Both the position numbers and the translations under genes were made by a program. This document shows, in pieces, positions 27,217 through 36,070 of a stretch of DNA of 64,000 bases; the stretch's first letter is position 1; every line of letters starts with the position of its first letter. The stretch covers positions 352,113 through 416,112 of the forward strand of contig JADJVM010000005.1 in the NCBI GenBank assembly GCA_016710595.1, written 5' to 3'. The notes beneath the pieces are model-generated. The model was not told the DNA's origin. It worked only from the letters and a program-made list of their open reading frames with translations, and made no database searches. Origin of the DNA: Niastella sp. GTDB lineage: Bacteria; Bacteroidota; Bacteroidia; Chitinophagales; Chitinophagaceae.

Positions 27217-27750
27217 TCAGGCAGACTTAACATGTTGCCTTTTAAAAATGGAATAATTTACTGGCCTTTGTTTTCTTCTTATCCAAAAAAATGAGAAAAG
27301 GATTAGCAGTACAATTACGCCCACGATACCCCCCGTCATCATATCTTTCCCTACCGGGTTTTTGGGAGGAACTGTAGCTGCCATCGTATCTGCACTTTTT
27401 AAAAAAGCCAGCAGGTTTGCGATCTCTGCATCAGTTAACGGCCTGCCTTCATACGATTTTTGCATTTGTGGAAACGGCATACCGGCAATAATTCCTTTAA
27501 CCCCATCTGCAGTTAATCTTGTAACGGCCTGGGTAAGATCCTTAGCCAGTCCGCCACCGCTGATAAATCCTTTCATATCTACATTGTGGCAGGAATTACA
27601 AGCCGGCCCATTATTGTAAAACCGTACTTTACCTACAAACAAGTCTTTACCTTTTTGAGCGTCACCGGCGTTTTGTGCCGAAGCTGGGATGCTGGCAAGC
27701 ATAAGCAGCATCATGCTTATTACAGACAATAGTGAATGCATTTTCATCAT
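27217..27750 (-). CDS. Membrane-anchored monoheme cytochrome c upstream of narG
   Basis: A 177-residue cytochrome. A signal peptide ends near SIPASAQ, the heme motif is CNSCH (C51, C54, H55), Met ligand candidates are in AGMPFPQMQKSY, and one C-terminal helix (about 138-160) is followed by a basic tail. Placed 57 bases before narG, it occupies the position of narC in Thermus-type nar operons. It probably shuttles electrons to or from the nitrate reductase or the NO-forming enzymes. Confidence 0.88.
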   Translation of the reverse strand: MMKMHSLLSVISMMLLMLASIPASAQNAGDAQKGKDLFVGKVRFYNNGPACNSCHNVDMKGFISGGGLAKDLTQAVTRLTADGVKGIIAGMPFPQMQKSYEGRPLTDAEIANLLAFLKSADTMAATVPPKNPVGKDMMTGGIVGVIVLLILFSFFWIRRKQRPVNYSIFKRQHVKSA

Positions 27751-27853
27751 GCTTTCATTTTAAAAATTAAAATAACCTATATAGAAAATCATTTAAAACA
27801 AATGATCTAACTGCGAATCTGAAAAGAAAATAATGGCAAATGCCAATATTTAA

Positions 27854-28423
27854 TTAGAAGAACGATTTGTTACTGCTATAATAATCTTTAATAGTCTCCG
27901 TTAAGCCTTTGTTTACCCTTGCCAAAAACAAAATAACAAGTAACATGATGAAAATAACAGCTAATAGAATAATATTAGTTGTTGTAAAAAATGATCCGGA
28001 AGCTTTTCCAGTCTGTTGGTCTGTTTGTTGAGAGGATACAGCCGCCACAGTTGCTGTAGGCGCAGTACTTGCTGTATTTATATAAGCGATAATATTTTTT
28101 ATTACTGCATCGGTAGCGGTAGGCTGATCGGGCATTACCATGTGATTAAATGCCTGGAATAATGAATCGGCATACGTATCCCCGCTTTTAATAACGGTTT
28201 GTGAAGATTTTACAAATTTCAGTATCCAGGCCTCCGGCCTCCTTTGCAAAAGGTTTGCAAGATCGGGACCTATTAATTTTCCTTTGCCAATAGTATGGCA
28301 GGCAGTACAATTTTGCTTAAAATATGTTTCGCCGGCTACGGCATCTTGTGCCACTGCATCAATAGATATGAAGATGAGTATTGATGCCAGGATGATGGAG
28401 AATAAATATTTATTCATAAACAA
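27854..28423 (-). CDS. Membrane-anchored monoheme cytochrome c
   Basis: A 189-residue cytochrome. The signal peptide ends near SIDAVAQ, the heme motif is CTACH (C39, C42, H43), GKLIGPDLANLLQRR follows, and the likely Met ligand is in HMVMPDQ. A Thr/Gln/Ala-rich linker (about 115-145) leads to a C-terminal helix (about 148-170). It is the first gene of the minus-strand nar block. An ATGAT-N4-ATCAT site lies about 160 bases upstream at 28581. Confidence 0.87.
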   Translation of the reverse strand: MFMNKYLFSIILASILIFISIDAVAQDAVAGETYFKQNCTACHTIGKGKLIGPDLANLLQRRPEAWILKFVKSSQTVIKSGDTYADSLFQAFNHMVMPDQPTATDAVIKNIIAYINTASTAPTATVAAVSSQQTDQQTGKASGSFFTTTNIILLAVIFIMLLVILFLARVNKGLTETIKDYYSSNKSFF

Positions 28424-28580
28424 AATCGGTTTTTAATTAAATTTTGTAACGCTTATCCCAAGTTTTTTGCAGGCGTTCTACAAAAATGTTTTTATGCCCT
28501 GGTGAAATACTTTATTAAATATTTCTGGATAAAGTTATCCTTAATTATGGATTTACAAAATAATTTTAAAGAAAAAAAAC

Positions 28581-28594
28581 ATGATTAAAATCAT
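28581..28594. promoter_or_regulatory. Crp/Fnr-type palindrome ATGAT-N4-ATCAT upstream of the nar block
   Basis: ATGATTAAAATCAT is a perfect dyad of the same form as the sites at 4956, 34627 and 37580. It lies in the 293-base divergent spacer between the cytochrome-nar operon (minus) and the thioesterase gene (plus). Nothing else in this spacer could be recognised. Confidence 0.65.
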
Positions 28595-28716
28595 ATTTAA
28601 GACATTTATATCCATTTTTATTGTTGCCGGGTTACTTTTGCAAAGCTTCAAAATTCTTTGTAAGTGGAAAGTTCATGGTAATTCAAAACTTATTTTGAGA
28701 ATAATAAAATTGTAAA

Positions 28717-29187
28717 ATGAATTTAATGAAAAAGGGCAAACGCCCAGCGTTATCGCAGGTAAGAAAGACAGAAGTAGTATGCCCCAATGATACAAACCCG
28801 ATGGGATTATTACAAGGGGGCCGCCTGGTGGAGTGGATGGATATTGCGGCTGCCGTATGTGCACAAACTCACGCCGAAAAAATTTGTGTTACCGCTTCTA
28901 TTAACCATGTAGATTTTAAAAGAGCGGCCAATGTGGGGGATATTATTACCATTACTGCCACTATTACCAGGGCCTTTAGCAGTTCAATGGAAATATTTGT
29001 ACAGTCTTATGCACGAAAAGTATTGGCAGGCAATAAATATCTCATTAGCGAAGCCTATTTCAATTTTGTAGCATTGGATCCATACGGGAAAACAACGGTA
29101 GTTATGCCTGTATTACCGGTAACGGCTTTAGAAAAAAAGCTTTTTGAAGATGCATTAAAAAGAAAGAAAAAAAGAAGCCGCCCCTAA
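28717..29187 (+). CDS. Acyl-CoA thioesterase, hotdog fold
   Basis: A 156-residue hotdog-fold protein of the YciA/BFIT acyl-CoA hydrolase type. NPMGLLQGGRLVEWMDIAAA carries the catalytic Asn/Asp region, followed by INHVDFKRAANVGDIITI. It ends in a run of Lys/Arg. It hydrolyses acyl-CoA esters; chain length is not predictable. It is divergent from the nar block and appears to be a single-gene unit. Confidence 0.88.
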   Translation: MNLMKKGKRPALSQVRKTEVVCPNDTNPMGLLQGGRLVEWMDIAAAVCAQTHAEKICVTASINHVDFKRAANVGDIITITATITRAFSSSMEIFVQSYARKVLAGNKYLISEAYFNFVALDPYGKTTVVMPVLPVTALEKKLFEDALKRKKKRSRP

Positions 29188-29347
29188 TTATGAATCAAAA
29201 GTCATTTCGCCTGCCGCCTTTAATAGGAGATGCAGTACAACTTAAATAACTCACTCAGTAAGTTCTTTTTACAACAAAATAAATTCTTAAGGAAGGTACA
29301 CATCAAATGGGCATAAAAAATATATTCTGTTTAATAATATATTTTTA

Positions 29348-29377
29348 TTGTTTATCAATAATTATTTATTACTTTTG
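29348..29377 (+). promoter_or_regulatory. Bacteroidota-type promoter for the DUF2975-XRE pair
   Basis: A TACTTTTG element (29370-29377) fits the -7 consensus TAnnTTTG, and TTG at 29348-29350 lies 19 bases upstream as the -33 part. Transcription would begin near 29384. This places the upstream ATG at 29307 outside the transcript and supports the start at 29403. Confidence 0.55.
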
Positions 29378-29402
29378 TTTTCAAATAAAAATTAAACAAT
29401 GT

Positions 29403-29945
29403 ATGGAAATTAAAGTTGAAACAAAGCAAATTCTTAAAGTATTGCATGTAATCTCATGGATTATATTCGTTGGTTTATGTATAGAAGCAGGTAGTTTTAT
29501 ATATAATGCCATTTCTACTTATTTTATGAATCCCCGGAATGCCAGCTATTTTCAATTATCAAACTTGTATGAATATGATAGCGGGTATTTCTACATAGAA
29601 ATACTATTGATGACGATTGTTGGTGTTTTAAAAGCGATCCTGTTTTATATCATCGTAAAATTTTTACAGGATAAGAAACTTAATTTTACGCAACCCTTTA
29701 CCATTGACATGAAGCGGTTTATTTTTAAACTCACATATCTTGCCCTTGGCATCGGTTTGTTTTGTGCATGGGGTGCAAAATATAGAGAATGGTTCATTCA
29801 GCAGGGGGTAAAGATGCCGGATTTACAAACACTTAATATGGGCGGGGCTGATGTATGGTTGTTTATGGGGGTTACTTTATTTATCATTGCACAAATCTTT
29901 AAAAAAGGTATCGAAATTCAATCAGAAAATGAATTAACTGTATAA
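29403..29945 (+). CDS. DUF2975 membrane protein
   Basis: About 180 residues from MEIKVETKQILKVL at 29403, chosen because a promoter lies between this ATG and the more distal one at 29307. Four hydrophobic helices are visible (about 10-32, 55-80, 105-125, 150-168). The pattern and the partner gene match DUF2975. Members are nearly always followed by a small XRE regulator, as here 3 bases downstream. Function unknown; the pair may be a membrane signal and DNA-binding unit. Confidence 0.83.
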   Translation: MEIKVETKQILKVLHVISWIIFVGLCIEAGSFIYNAISTYFMNPRNASYFQLSNLYEYDSGYFYIEILLMTIVGVLKAILFYIIVKFLQDKKLNFTQPFTIDMKRFIFKLTYLALGIGLFCAWGAKYREWFIQQGVKMPDLQTLNMGGADVWLFMGVTLFIIAQIFKKGIEIQSENELTV

Positions 29946-29948
29946 GGC

Positions 29949-30176
29949 ATGCCAATAATAGTTAACTTAGATGTGATGATGGCGAGAAGGAAAATGTCAT
30001 TAAATGAACTCTCAGAAAAAGTGGACCTCACTTTATCGAACCTCTCTATTTTAAAGACAGGTAAAGCAAAAGCTATTCGCTTTAGTACATTAGATGCTAT
30101 TTGTAAAGCTTTAGATTGCCAGCCGGGTGATTTATTAGAATTTGAACATCTCAAAAAAAGAAATCCCGGCAAATAA
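29949..30176 (+). CDS. Small Cro/C1-type XRE regulator paired with DUF2975
   Basis: A 75-residue helix-turn-helix protein (MARRKMSLNELSEKVDLTLSNL ... FSTLDAICKALDCQPGDLLEF), the YozG/HTH_26 type. It begins 3 bases after the DUF2975 gene, so the two are coupled. It likely regulates its own operon; wider targets are unknown. Confidence 0.9.
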   Translation: MPIIVNLDVMMARRKMSLNELSEKVDLTLSNLSILKTGKAKAIRFSTLDAICKALDCQPGDLLEFEHLKKRNPGK

Positions 30177-30232
30177 AATTTTAATCGAAGCGATATCTCA
30201 TTTCAAACTGAATATAAAGTATAAATCATTCA

Positions 30233-31165
30233 ATGAACCTCAAACTAAGTTCTTTCTGCATGATGCTTACCACTTTTTTTTGTGGAGCATCTGCCTATGG
30301 TCAAAATAGCGACAATTTTGCCGGCCAATACAAAAAAGGAACTTCGCTTATTATATTAAAACCTAACAAAACATTTTTATTGCTTGATATGGGTACTTTA
30401 ATTAAAGGCAATATTCACATAGATAGCTCAACAGGAAAATTAATCCCTTATAAACCAAAAGATGCATTTGTATTATATGGCAGAACAAATCATTTCATTA
30501 AGAAAGGCAATACCATTCATTATAGAGGGCCCAGCGAAGCTCCGGTACTCATCAATTATAATGATACAAGTAGTTCGCCCAATACATTGAAATCCATTTT
30601 TAATCAATACGCCAATTGTATTCCTTTCCCTACCGTAATTCACAATCTCCGCAGTAGTCCTAAATTTTATGTTGCCATAAAAGATAGCGAATCGGTATAT
30701 ACATTTAAAAACAATGAAGGCTATAATGATTTTGTTTTATCCTATATTGAGCCTTCAACTCCTATTGCCGAACTTTCATTTACAATACTTACTGACGGAG
30801 CATCTATCATGATTGAAAATGAAACATTACACAAATTATCAAGCCCTGCAATTTCTGAAGCTGAAGAGAAAATGTTATTGGGCATGTATGACCGGGATTA
30901 CCCCGAAACAGACTTTTTTTATTGTAACCCTGCTTATAACAATTTTGAAGAATCAGGTGTTCATTTATCACAATACAACAAAGTGCAAAATGGCAATGAA
31001 TATTATTTTTTACATAAATCAATTACAAAAAATGATGACTATGGCAATCCCAGCATTATTTATGAGTATAAAAAAATAAATGCTATGGTCTTAAAAAATA
31101 TTCATTATGCAATAGATACGGGTTCGGTATTTCATTTTGAATGTAAGGATGAAGACGCTAAATAA
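30233..31165 (+). CDS. Hypothetical secreted protein
   Basis: A 310-residue exported protein. The signal peptide ends near CGASAYGQ. The mature part begins FAGQYKKGTSLIILKPNKTFLL, a lipocalin-like opening, and then shows no motif I can name. It is rich in Asn, Tyr and Ser. It is convergent with the TonB receptor gene (5 bases between stops). Confidence 0.6.
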   Translation: MNLKLSSFCMMLTTFFCGASAYGQNSDNFAGQYKKGTSLIILKPNKTFLLLDMGTLIKGNIHIDSSTGKLIPYKPKDAFVLYGRTNHFIKKGNTIHYRGPSEAPVLINYNDTSSSPNTLKSIFNQYANCIPFPTVIHNLRSSPKFYVAIKDSESVYTFKNNEGYNDFVLSYIEPSTPIAELSFTILTDGASIMIENETLHKLSSPAISEAEEKMLLGMYDRDYPETDFFYCNPAYNNFEESGVHLSQYNKVQNGNEYYFLHKSITKNDDYGNPSIIYEYKKINAMVLKNIHYAIDTGSVFHFECKDEDAK

Positions 31166-31170
31166 AATCA

Positions 31171-33192
31171 TCAAAACATCATCTTTATTTGTAAATACGC
31201 ATTCCTGCCCGGCCTGGCTATATTTCCCCAGTCTAAATGTTCGTGATAATTTTTATCAAAAATATTTTCTATACCGGTTTGTATTTCTATATTTTTTTGA
31301 AACAATGTACTATTAAGCCCCAGCCTTACATGCCACAGTGTATATGGTTTTGTTTCATCTTCGCCGGAACTTATCCGGATCCTGTTTTGTGCAGCGGCCA
31401 TTTCAGTTTCTACCTGGTAAAATATTTTGTTTGGTTGATAGCGGATAGAGCTTACATTCTTTAATGGTGCGATACCCGGCAGTGGCTCATCTTTATAATC
31501 CTGTGCGTATGTATAACGGAGCGTTGAAACAAAATCAAATTTTTGAAATGGTTTTAAAAAGCAACTGGCTTCTAAACCACTTACAAAAGCGTGTGGAATA
31601 TTATTATAAGTTTTTACACCATGAGCGCCAATTGTCATGGTGCTTACATTGTTATTTGTTATTGATGATATAAAATGACTTATGCGGCTATAAAATAAAC
31701 TAAGCTGTACTTTGTTTCTGGCGGGGTTATAGCTGGCTGAAATTTCAGCCTGCAACGATTCTTCGGGTTGCAGTTGCGGGTTACCAATATAATCGTATCC
31801 ATCATTGCTATTAAAAAGATAAAATCCATATCGTTCACTTGCAGTAGGAACCCTTTCAGTATAAGCGATGCTGGCATTTGCTTTTATGGTACTGCTTATT
31901 TTTTTTGTGAATTGTACGGATCCATTTTTCAATACATTATTCTTTGATGCATGTTGAAAGCCAAAAATACCTACCTGGCTTTTTGCTTCTTCGGTAGTTA
32001 AAGTGGCCCGGATGAAATCTATCCTTACATTCAGTTGCCATTTGGTAGTACTATCTTTTTGCAATACCCAGGAGGACGAAAGCCCGAATTGATTTTTCTT
32101 ATTATCGGGCCAGGTAAGCATATACATTGGCAACTGCCCCGGTTGATACATCGTCATAGAGGCTTTTAAAAATGTAGAAGAAGCATCTGCCCTCAGCATC
32201 ATACTTTGTTTTTTATTTATAATAATTTCAGCTTCAGAATACAAACCGATCGTTTTGCTTTCGCCGGGCATATCCATGTGCATGGGTACATCTGGCCGAT
32301 GTGTATCATCCATATAATGATGTACCTGGTTAGCATATCCCTTTAATTGAAATTTAGCAAGATGTTTTTGCCTGTTTTCATGAACAAAACTTAGGGAACC
32401 AATTCTGGCCCCGGCATACCCCACATCCATCGGTAAGGCCGGGTATCCAATATTCCATCCATCGTCCATCAATACATCTGCACGGATAAAATTATAAGCG
32501 CCTTGTAAATATTTTACAGATAAAGAATAATTTATTTTTTCGTATTGCGAGAAATTTATTTTTTCTCCACCACCGCTCCTATAGTTGCTATTATGGCGAT
32601 AGGTAGCGCTCGCCCGCATGGCCCACTTGCCTGTAGCATAATTCAGGCGTATTGATTCGTAAAAACTCTTAGCTGCCGTTTGGTATCCGCTGCTAATAAT
32701 ACCGGTAACTTTTTTATTATTCAGGTAATCGGGTTCAGCAATTTTCATATTTATGGTGCCGCCAATGGATGAACCGCTTGAAAACCCATTGGATGCAGTT
32801 TGAAGTTCCAGTGTTTCCAGGTTGATGGGTTCTATATAAATGGTAACGGGGTCCATCTTGTCAGTACAGGCACCATGGATGCGCATCCCATCAACCAAAA
32901 CATTTATTTGTCCTCCATTAAAGGAACGTATGGCAGGATCCATGCCATAAGCGCCACGCCGGGTTAAAGAAAGCTCGGGCAACCTGCTTAAAATATCTTC
33001 AAGCGTTGAAGCATTGTTTGCTTTAAAAAAGTTAACCAGCCTGCGTTGTGGTACATTTTGTTTGGTTATTAAGGTTACCTCATCTAAATTAATTACCCGG
33101 TTACTGTCTTTTACTAAGTTGGTGTTTTTATTTTGTGCCTGGCAATTTATTACAATCAGTAATAAAATAACAATATGGCTTAGTCTTTTCAT
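31171..33192 (-). CDS. TonB-dependent receptor, probable copper receptor (OprC/NosA-like)
   Basis: A 673-residue outer-membrane receptor. After a signal peptide (ends near INCQAQ) comes a plug domain (about 35-150) with DEVTLITKQNVP, EDILSRLPEL and INVLVDGMRIHGACTDKMDP. The motif C109-x3-M113, and H292-x-M294 in HHYMDD, correspond to the CxxxM-HxM copper-binding set known from OprC. The barrel ends with ARPGRNAYLQIKMMF. It lies downstream of a Met/His-rich lipoprotein and a small Cys protein. Copper import fits the need of NirK. Confidence 0.85.
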   Translation of the reverse strand: MKRLSHIVILLLIVINCQAQNKNTNLVKDSNRVINLDEVTLITKQNVPQRRLVNFFKANNASTLEDILSRLPELSLTRRGAYGMDPAIRSFNGGQINVLVDGMRIHGACTDKMDPVTIYIEPINLETLELQTASNGFSSGSSIGGTINMKIAEPDYLNNKKVTGIISSGYQTAAKSFYESIRLNYATGKWAMRASATYRHNSNYRSGGGEKINFSQYEKINYSLSVKYLQGAYNFIRADVLMDDGWNIGYPALPMDVGYAGARIGSLSFVHENRQKHLAKFQLKGYANQVHHYMDDTHRPDVPMHMDMPGESKTIGLYSEAEIIINKKQSMMLRADASSTFLKASMTMYQPGQLPMYMLTWPDNKKNQFGLSSSWVLQKDSTTKWQLNVRIDFIRATLTTEEAKSQVGIFGFQHASKNNVLKNGSVQFTKKISSTIKANASIAYTERVPTASERYGFYLFNSNDGYDYIGNPQLQPEESLQAEISASYNPARNKVQLSLFYSRISHFISSITNNNVSTMTIGAHGVKTYNNIPHAFVSGLEASCFLKPFQKFDFVSTLRYTYAQDYKDEPLPGIAPLKNVSSIRYQPNKIFYQVETEMAAAQNRIRISSGEDETKPYTLWHVRLGLNSTLFQKNIEIQTGIENIFDKNYHEHLDWGNIARPGRNAYLQIKMMF

Positions 33193-33250
33193 CTTTAAAA
33201 AATTAAATGCTTCCTGATAAATAAATTAAAACGGAAATATTACAAAGCAG

Positions 33251-33299
33251 TGGTTATTTCACAAAGCTTATTTGTAAAATAAACGCTATGAAATAACCA
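33251..33299. terminator. Long hairpin between the lipoprotein and TonB receptor genes
   Basis: TGGTTATTTCA (33251-33261) and TGAAATAACCA (33289-33299) form a perfect 11-bp stem. The loop itself can fold (AGCTTATTT with AAATAAACGCT). It sits in the 116-base spacer downstream of the lipoprotein stop on the minus strand and upstream of the TonB receptor. It may attenuate expression or protect the upstream transcript. There is no long T run directly after it. Confidence 0.5.
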
Positions 33300-33308
33300 G
33301 CCTGGTTG

Positions 33309-34124
33309 TTAGAATTCTATTTCAAAAAACTGTGTATCGTCTGCTACTTCAGAACCCATCATAAACTCTAAATTCACCTGCCATAATCCTGTCATGGTAA
33401 AGTTTACTTTGCCTTTATAATGGCCATTGCCTATACCAATGGGATTTACATTGTTGGGTGAGCCATGCCCCATAGTAGGCATTTCGGGTTCCATTAATAT
33501 TGTGAATCCATTCTCGGCAGGGTAACTCATCATAGATTCTTTTTTATAAATAGCAATTTCCATATCATTGATCCCTATATGTGGTTTCACGGGATTGATT
33601 AAGGCCACAAAATATTTTGCGCCATTATTTAATGCGGTAAATGATTTTAGAGTTGATTTTACAGGATCTACTACAGTCACCGGAAAACTAAAAGTTCCCA
33701 ATTTACCATTTACCAATACGGTTACAGATACTGTCCAATTACCGGCTGTAGAAGGCATTATAAAAACTACACTACAGGGAAACAAATGGTTTACAGCATT
33801 AACAGATGCAGGATTTTCAAATGGGCTGGAGTGTTGCATACTACCCATATCCATCATCGGCGTAAGTTGAATATTTGCATTATCAACCCGGTTGCCACTT
33901 AAAGAATCGTATATAGCAAGATAAAGGTTTGTATATCCTGTATTAATTACTGAAACCGAAGTATATACTTCTACTTTGGCTGCAGCACCAGGCGCATAGC
34001 CTTCCGTAATTTTTGTTAATCCATCGGTTGGTGAAGATTCAGGAATCTCATTTTTAGAGCATGAGGTAAAGAATAGAATAATGAAGGATGCCAATGATAA
34101 CATCACATTGAATGATTTTTTCAT
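33309..34124 (-). CDS. Lipoprotein with YtkA/FixH-like domains, probable copper partner
   Basis: A 271-residue exported protein with the lipobox LFFTSC. The mature part holds two beta-sandwich-like repeats, each with Met/His stretches: MMDMGSMQHSS (about 90-100) and MEPEMPTMGHGSPNN (about 207-221). The second ends GHYKGKVNFTMTGLWQVNLEF, typical of YtkA-like/FixH domains. Met/His-rich clusters and operon position suggest copper binding at the cell surface. The exact role is inferred. Confidence 0.72.
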   Translation of the reverse strand: MKKSFNVMLSLASFIILFFTSCSKNEIPESSPTDGLTKITEGYAPGAAAKVEVYTSVSVINTGYTNLYLAIYDSLSGNRVDNANIQLTPMMDMGSMQHSSPFENPASVNAVNHLFPCSVVFIMPSTAGNWTVSVTVLVNGKLGTFSFPVTVVDPVKSTLKSFTALNNGAKYFVALINPVKPHIGINDMEIAIYKKESMMSYPAENGFTILMEPEMPTMGHGSPNNVNPIGIGNGHYKGKVNFTMTGLWQVNLEFMMGSEVADDTQFFEIEF

Positions 34125-34210
34125 AAAAGCTGAAAATATTTTTTGTTAAAGAATGTATACAGGAGTACAAGCTGCAATTATTACAGCTATAAACTACCTC
34201 TCAAAATTAA

Positions 34211-34591
34211 TTATGAAATACTTTCAGCAGGCGGGTGAAAAATATCAGGAGATATTATGAATTTGTAATGATCAGTCATGATACCATAAGGTTCCGCATC
34301 ATGAGAATAGAACACGATAAGTTCATTCAGTTTTTCTATAATACATGGTGCTGTTTCTACAGGTTTTTTCACCTGCAAGGGCGCCTCCTTATCCTGGGTA
34401 TCGGTTGATTGGCTTAGTTTTTTATTAAGGAAACATTTACCATGACAAGCCATTTTAGGATTATTTTTGTTTACACAAAGTACCCTGGCAACATACTCCT
34501 GGTTTACATAATACCATGTAATAACAAAGGCAGAATATGCAAACTGCATAGTAAAAATAAATAATAATATAGCTGCACCTGTTCTTTTCAC
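34211..34591 (-). CDS. Small membrane protein with CHGKC motif, copper operon
   Basis: A 126-residue protein. One N-terminal helix (about 5-28) is followed by C39 and MACHGKCFLNKKL, a short Cys/His motif likely to bind a metal. The C-terminal part is His/Pro-rich (HDAEPYGIMTDHYK, FHPPAE). It is first in the minus-strand unit with the Met/His lipoprotein and TonB receptor, just downstream of the palindrome at 34627. No named family recognised; a copper-handling role is inferred. Confidence 0.68.
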   Translation of the reverse strand: MKRTGAAILLFIFTMQFAYSAFVITWYYVNQEYVARVLCVNKNNPKMACHGKCFLNKKLSQSTDTQDKEAPLQVKKPVETAPCIIEKLNELIVFYSHDAEPYGIMTDHYKFIISPDIFHPPAESIS

Positions 34592-34626
34592 ACTGCAAAG
34601 ATAATAGTTTATAAGTTTGCAGTATT

Positions 34627-34640
34627 ATGATTTATATCAT
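34627..34640. promoter_or_regulatory. Crp/Fnr-type palindrome ATGAT-N4-ATCAT upstream of the copper operon
   Basis: ATGATTTATATCAT is a perfect dyad 36-49 bases upstream of the small Cys protein start (34591, minus strand). It has the same arms as the sites at 4956, 28581 and 37580. The spacing is right for a promoter-proximal activator or repressor site. Confidence 0.65.
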
Positions 34641-34665
34641 GCATACAACTGATTATGTACCGAAT

Positions 34666-36048
34666 TTATTTCAATTGCTGAAACCTGGCCTGGAAAAACC
34701 GTAAATATTTTGGTTCATAAATCATTTTCATCCCTTTTATCTTTTTTCTACGTTCATAAACGAATGCAGCAGATTCAGCAATCACATCCATGTGGGCCTG
34801 GGTATATACCCTGCGTGGAATGGTGAAACGTACTAATTCTAATTTTGGAAAATAATTTTCTCCATTTGTTTTTCTTCCGGCAGAAACAATTCCTCTTTCC
34901 ATCGTTCTTACCCCGGCATCCAAATACAATTCTGCTGCTAATGTTTGTGCCGGGAAATTTCCCTGGGGTATATGCGGTAAAAATTTTTTTGCATCTACAA
35001 AAATCCCATGTCCGCCAATAGGTTTCACAATGGGTATATTATAATCCATCATTTTATTACCCAAGTAAATTACCTGGCCTACCCGGGCCTTAATATGGTC
35101 GGCGCTCACACTTTCTTCAATACCAATAGCCATAGCTTCCATATCCCTGCCCGCCAATCCGCCATAAGTATGCAATCCCTCATACACAACTACCATGTTC
35201 CTGGCTTCTTCAAAAATATCCCATTCATTCACTGCCAGGAACCCGCCAATATTTACCAATGCATCTTTTTTCGCACTCATCGTAGCGCCATCGGTATAAG
35301 AATTAATTTCTTTTACTATTTCTTTGATGCTTTTTTTATCATAACCTTTTTCTTTTTGCTGAATAAAATAGGCATTCTCTGCAACCCTTGTCATATCATG
35401 GATAATACGAATTTTATGTTTCTTAGTAAGTGTTCTCAAATCTTTCAGATTTTTCATACTAATCGGTTGACCTCCCGCCATGTTCACACTTGTAGCAATA
35501 CTGATATAAGGGATTTTTTTTGCGCCGTGTTTTTCAATCAATTTTTCAAGTTTGGATAAATCCACATTGCCTTTAAATGGAAATTCATTTTCCGGGTCAT
35601 GTGCTTCATCAATGATGATATCTTCAAATTTCCCACCGGCAAGTTCCTGGTGCAACCGGGTAGTGGTGAAATACATATTACCGGGAATGATGTCTCCTTT
35701 TTTTATGAGGATCTTAGAAAGAATATTTTCTGCCCCACGCCCCTGGTGCGTTGGTATCAGGTATTTGTAACCATAAATATCTTTTACCACTTTTTCTAAA
35801 TGATAAAAATTTCTACTCCCTGCATAAGCTTCATCCCCCAGCATCATTCCTGCCCATTGCCTGTCACTCATGGCAGAAGTACCACTATCGGTTAATAAAT
35901 CAATATATACATCATCAGATTTTAATAAGAAAGTATTATAACCGGCTTCTTGTAACGCTTTTTTGCGTTGGGTTGCCGTTGTCATTTTTAATAACTCTAC
36001 CATCTTCATTTTATAAGGTTCTGCCCAGCTCCTTTTTACATTTTTCAT
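34666..36048 (-). CDS. tpl: Tyrosine phenol-lyase
   Basis: A 460-residue PLP beta-eliminating lyase that cleaves tyrosine to phenol, pyruvate and ammonia. YNTFLLKSDDVYIDLLTDSGTSAMSD, PTHQGRGAEN and MYFTTTR match the family. The PLP lysine is in TMSAKKDALVNIGG (K260/K261). Tyrosine specificity is shown by the arginine R385 in TMERGIVSAGR, equivalent to R381 of Citrobacter tyrosine phenol-lyase, and by the ending YLRFFQARF. It lies 22 bases downstream of a tryptophanase paralogue. Confidence 0.88.
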   Translation of the reverse strand: MKNVKRSWAEPYKMKMVELLKMTTATQRKKALQEAGYNTFLLKSDDVYIDLLTDSGTSAMSDRQWAGMMLGDEAYAGSRNFYHLEKVVKDIYGYKYLIPTHQGRGAENILSKILIKKGDIIPGNMYFTTTRLHQELAGGKFEDIIIDEAHDPENEFPFKGNVDLSKLEKLIEKHGAKKIPYISIATSVNMAGGQPISMKNLKDLRTLTKKHKIRIIHDMTRVAENAYFIQQKEKGYDKKSIKEIVKEINSYTDGATMSAKKDALVNIGGFLAVNEWDIFEEARNMVVVYEGLHTYGGLAGRDMEAMAIGIEESVSADHIKARVGQVIYLGNKMMDYNIPIVKPIGGHGIFVDAKKFLPHIPQGNFPAQTLAAELYLDAGVRTMERGIVSAGRKTNGENYFPKLELVRFTIPRRVYTQAHMDVIAESAAFVYERRKKIKGMKMIYEPKYLRFFQARFQQLK

Positions 36049-36070
36049 ACGTATTTTATTTATAATTTTT

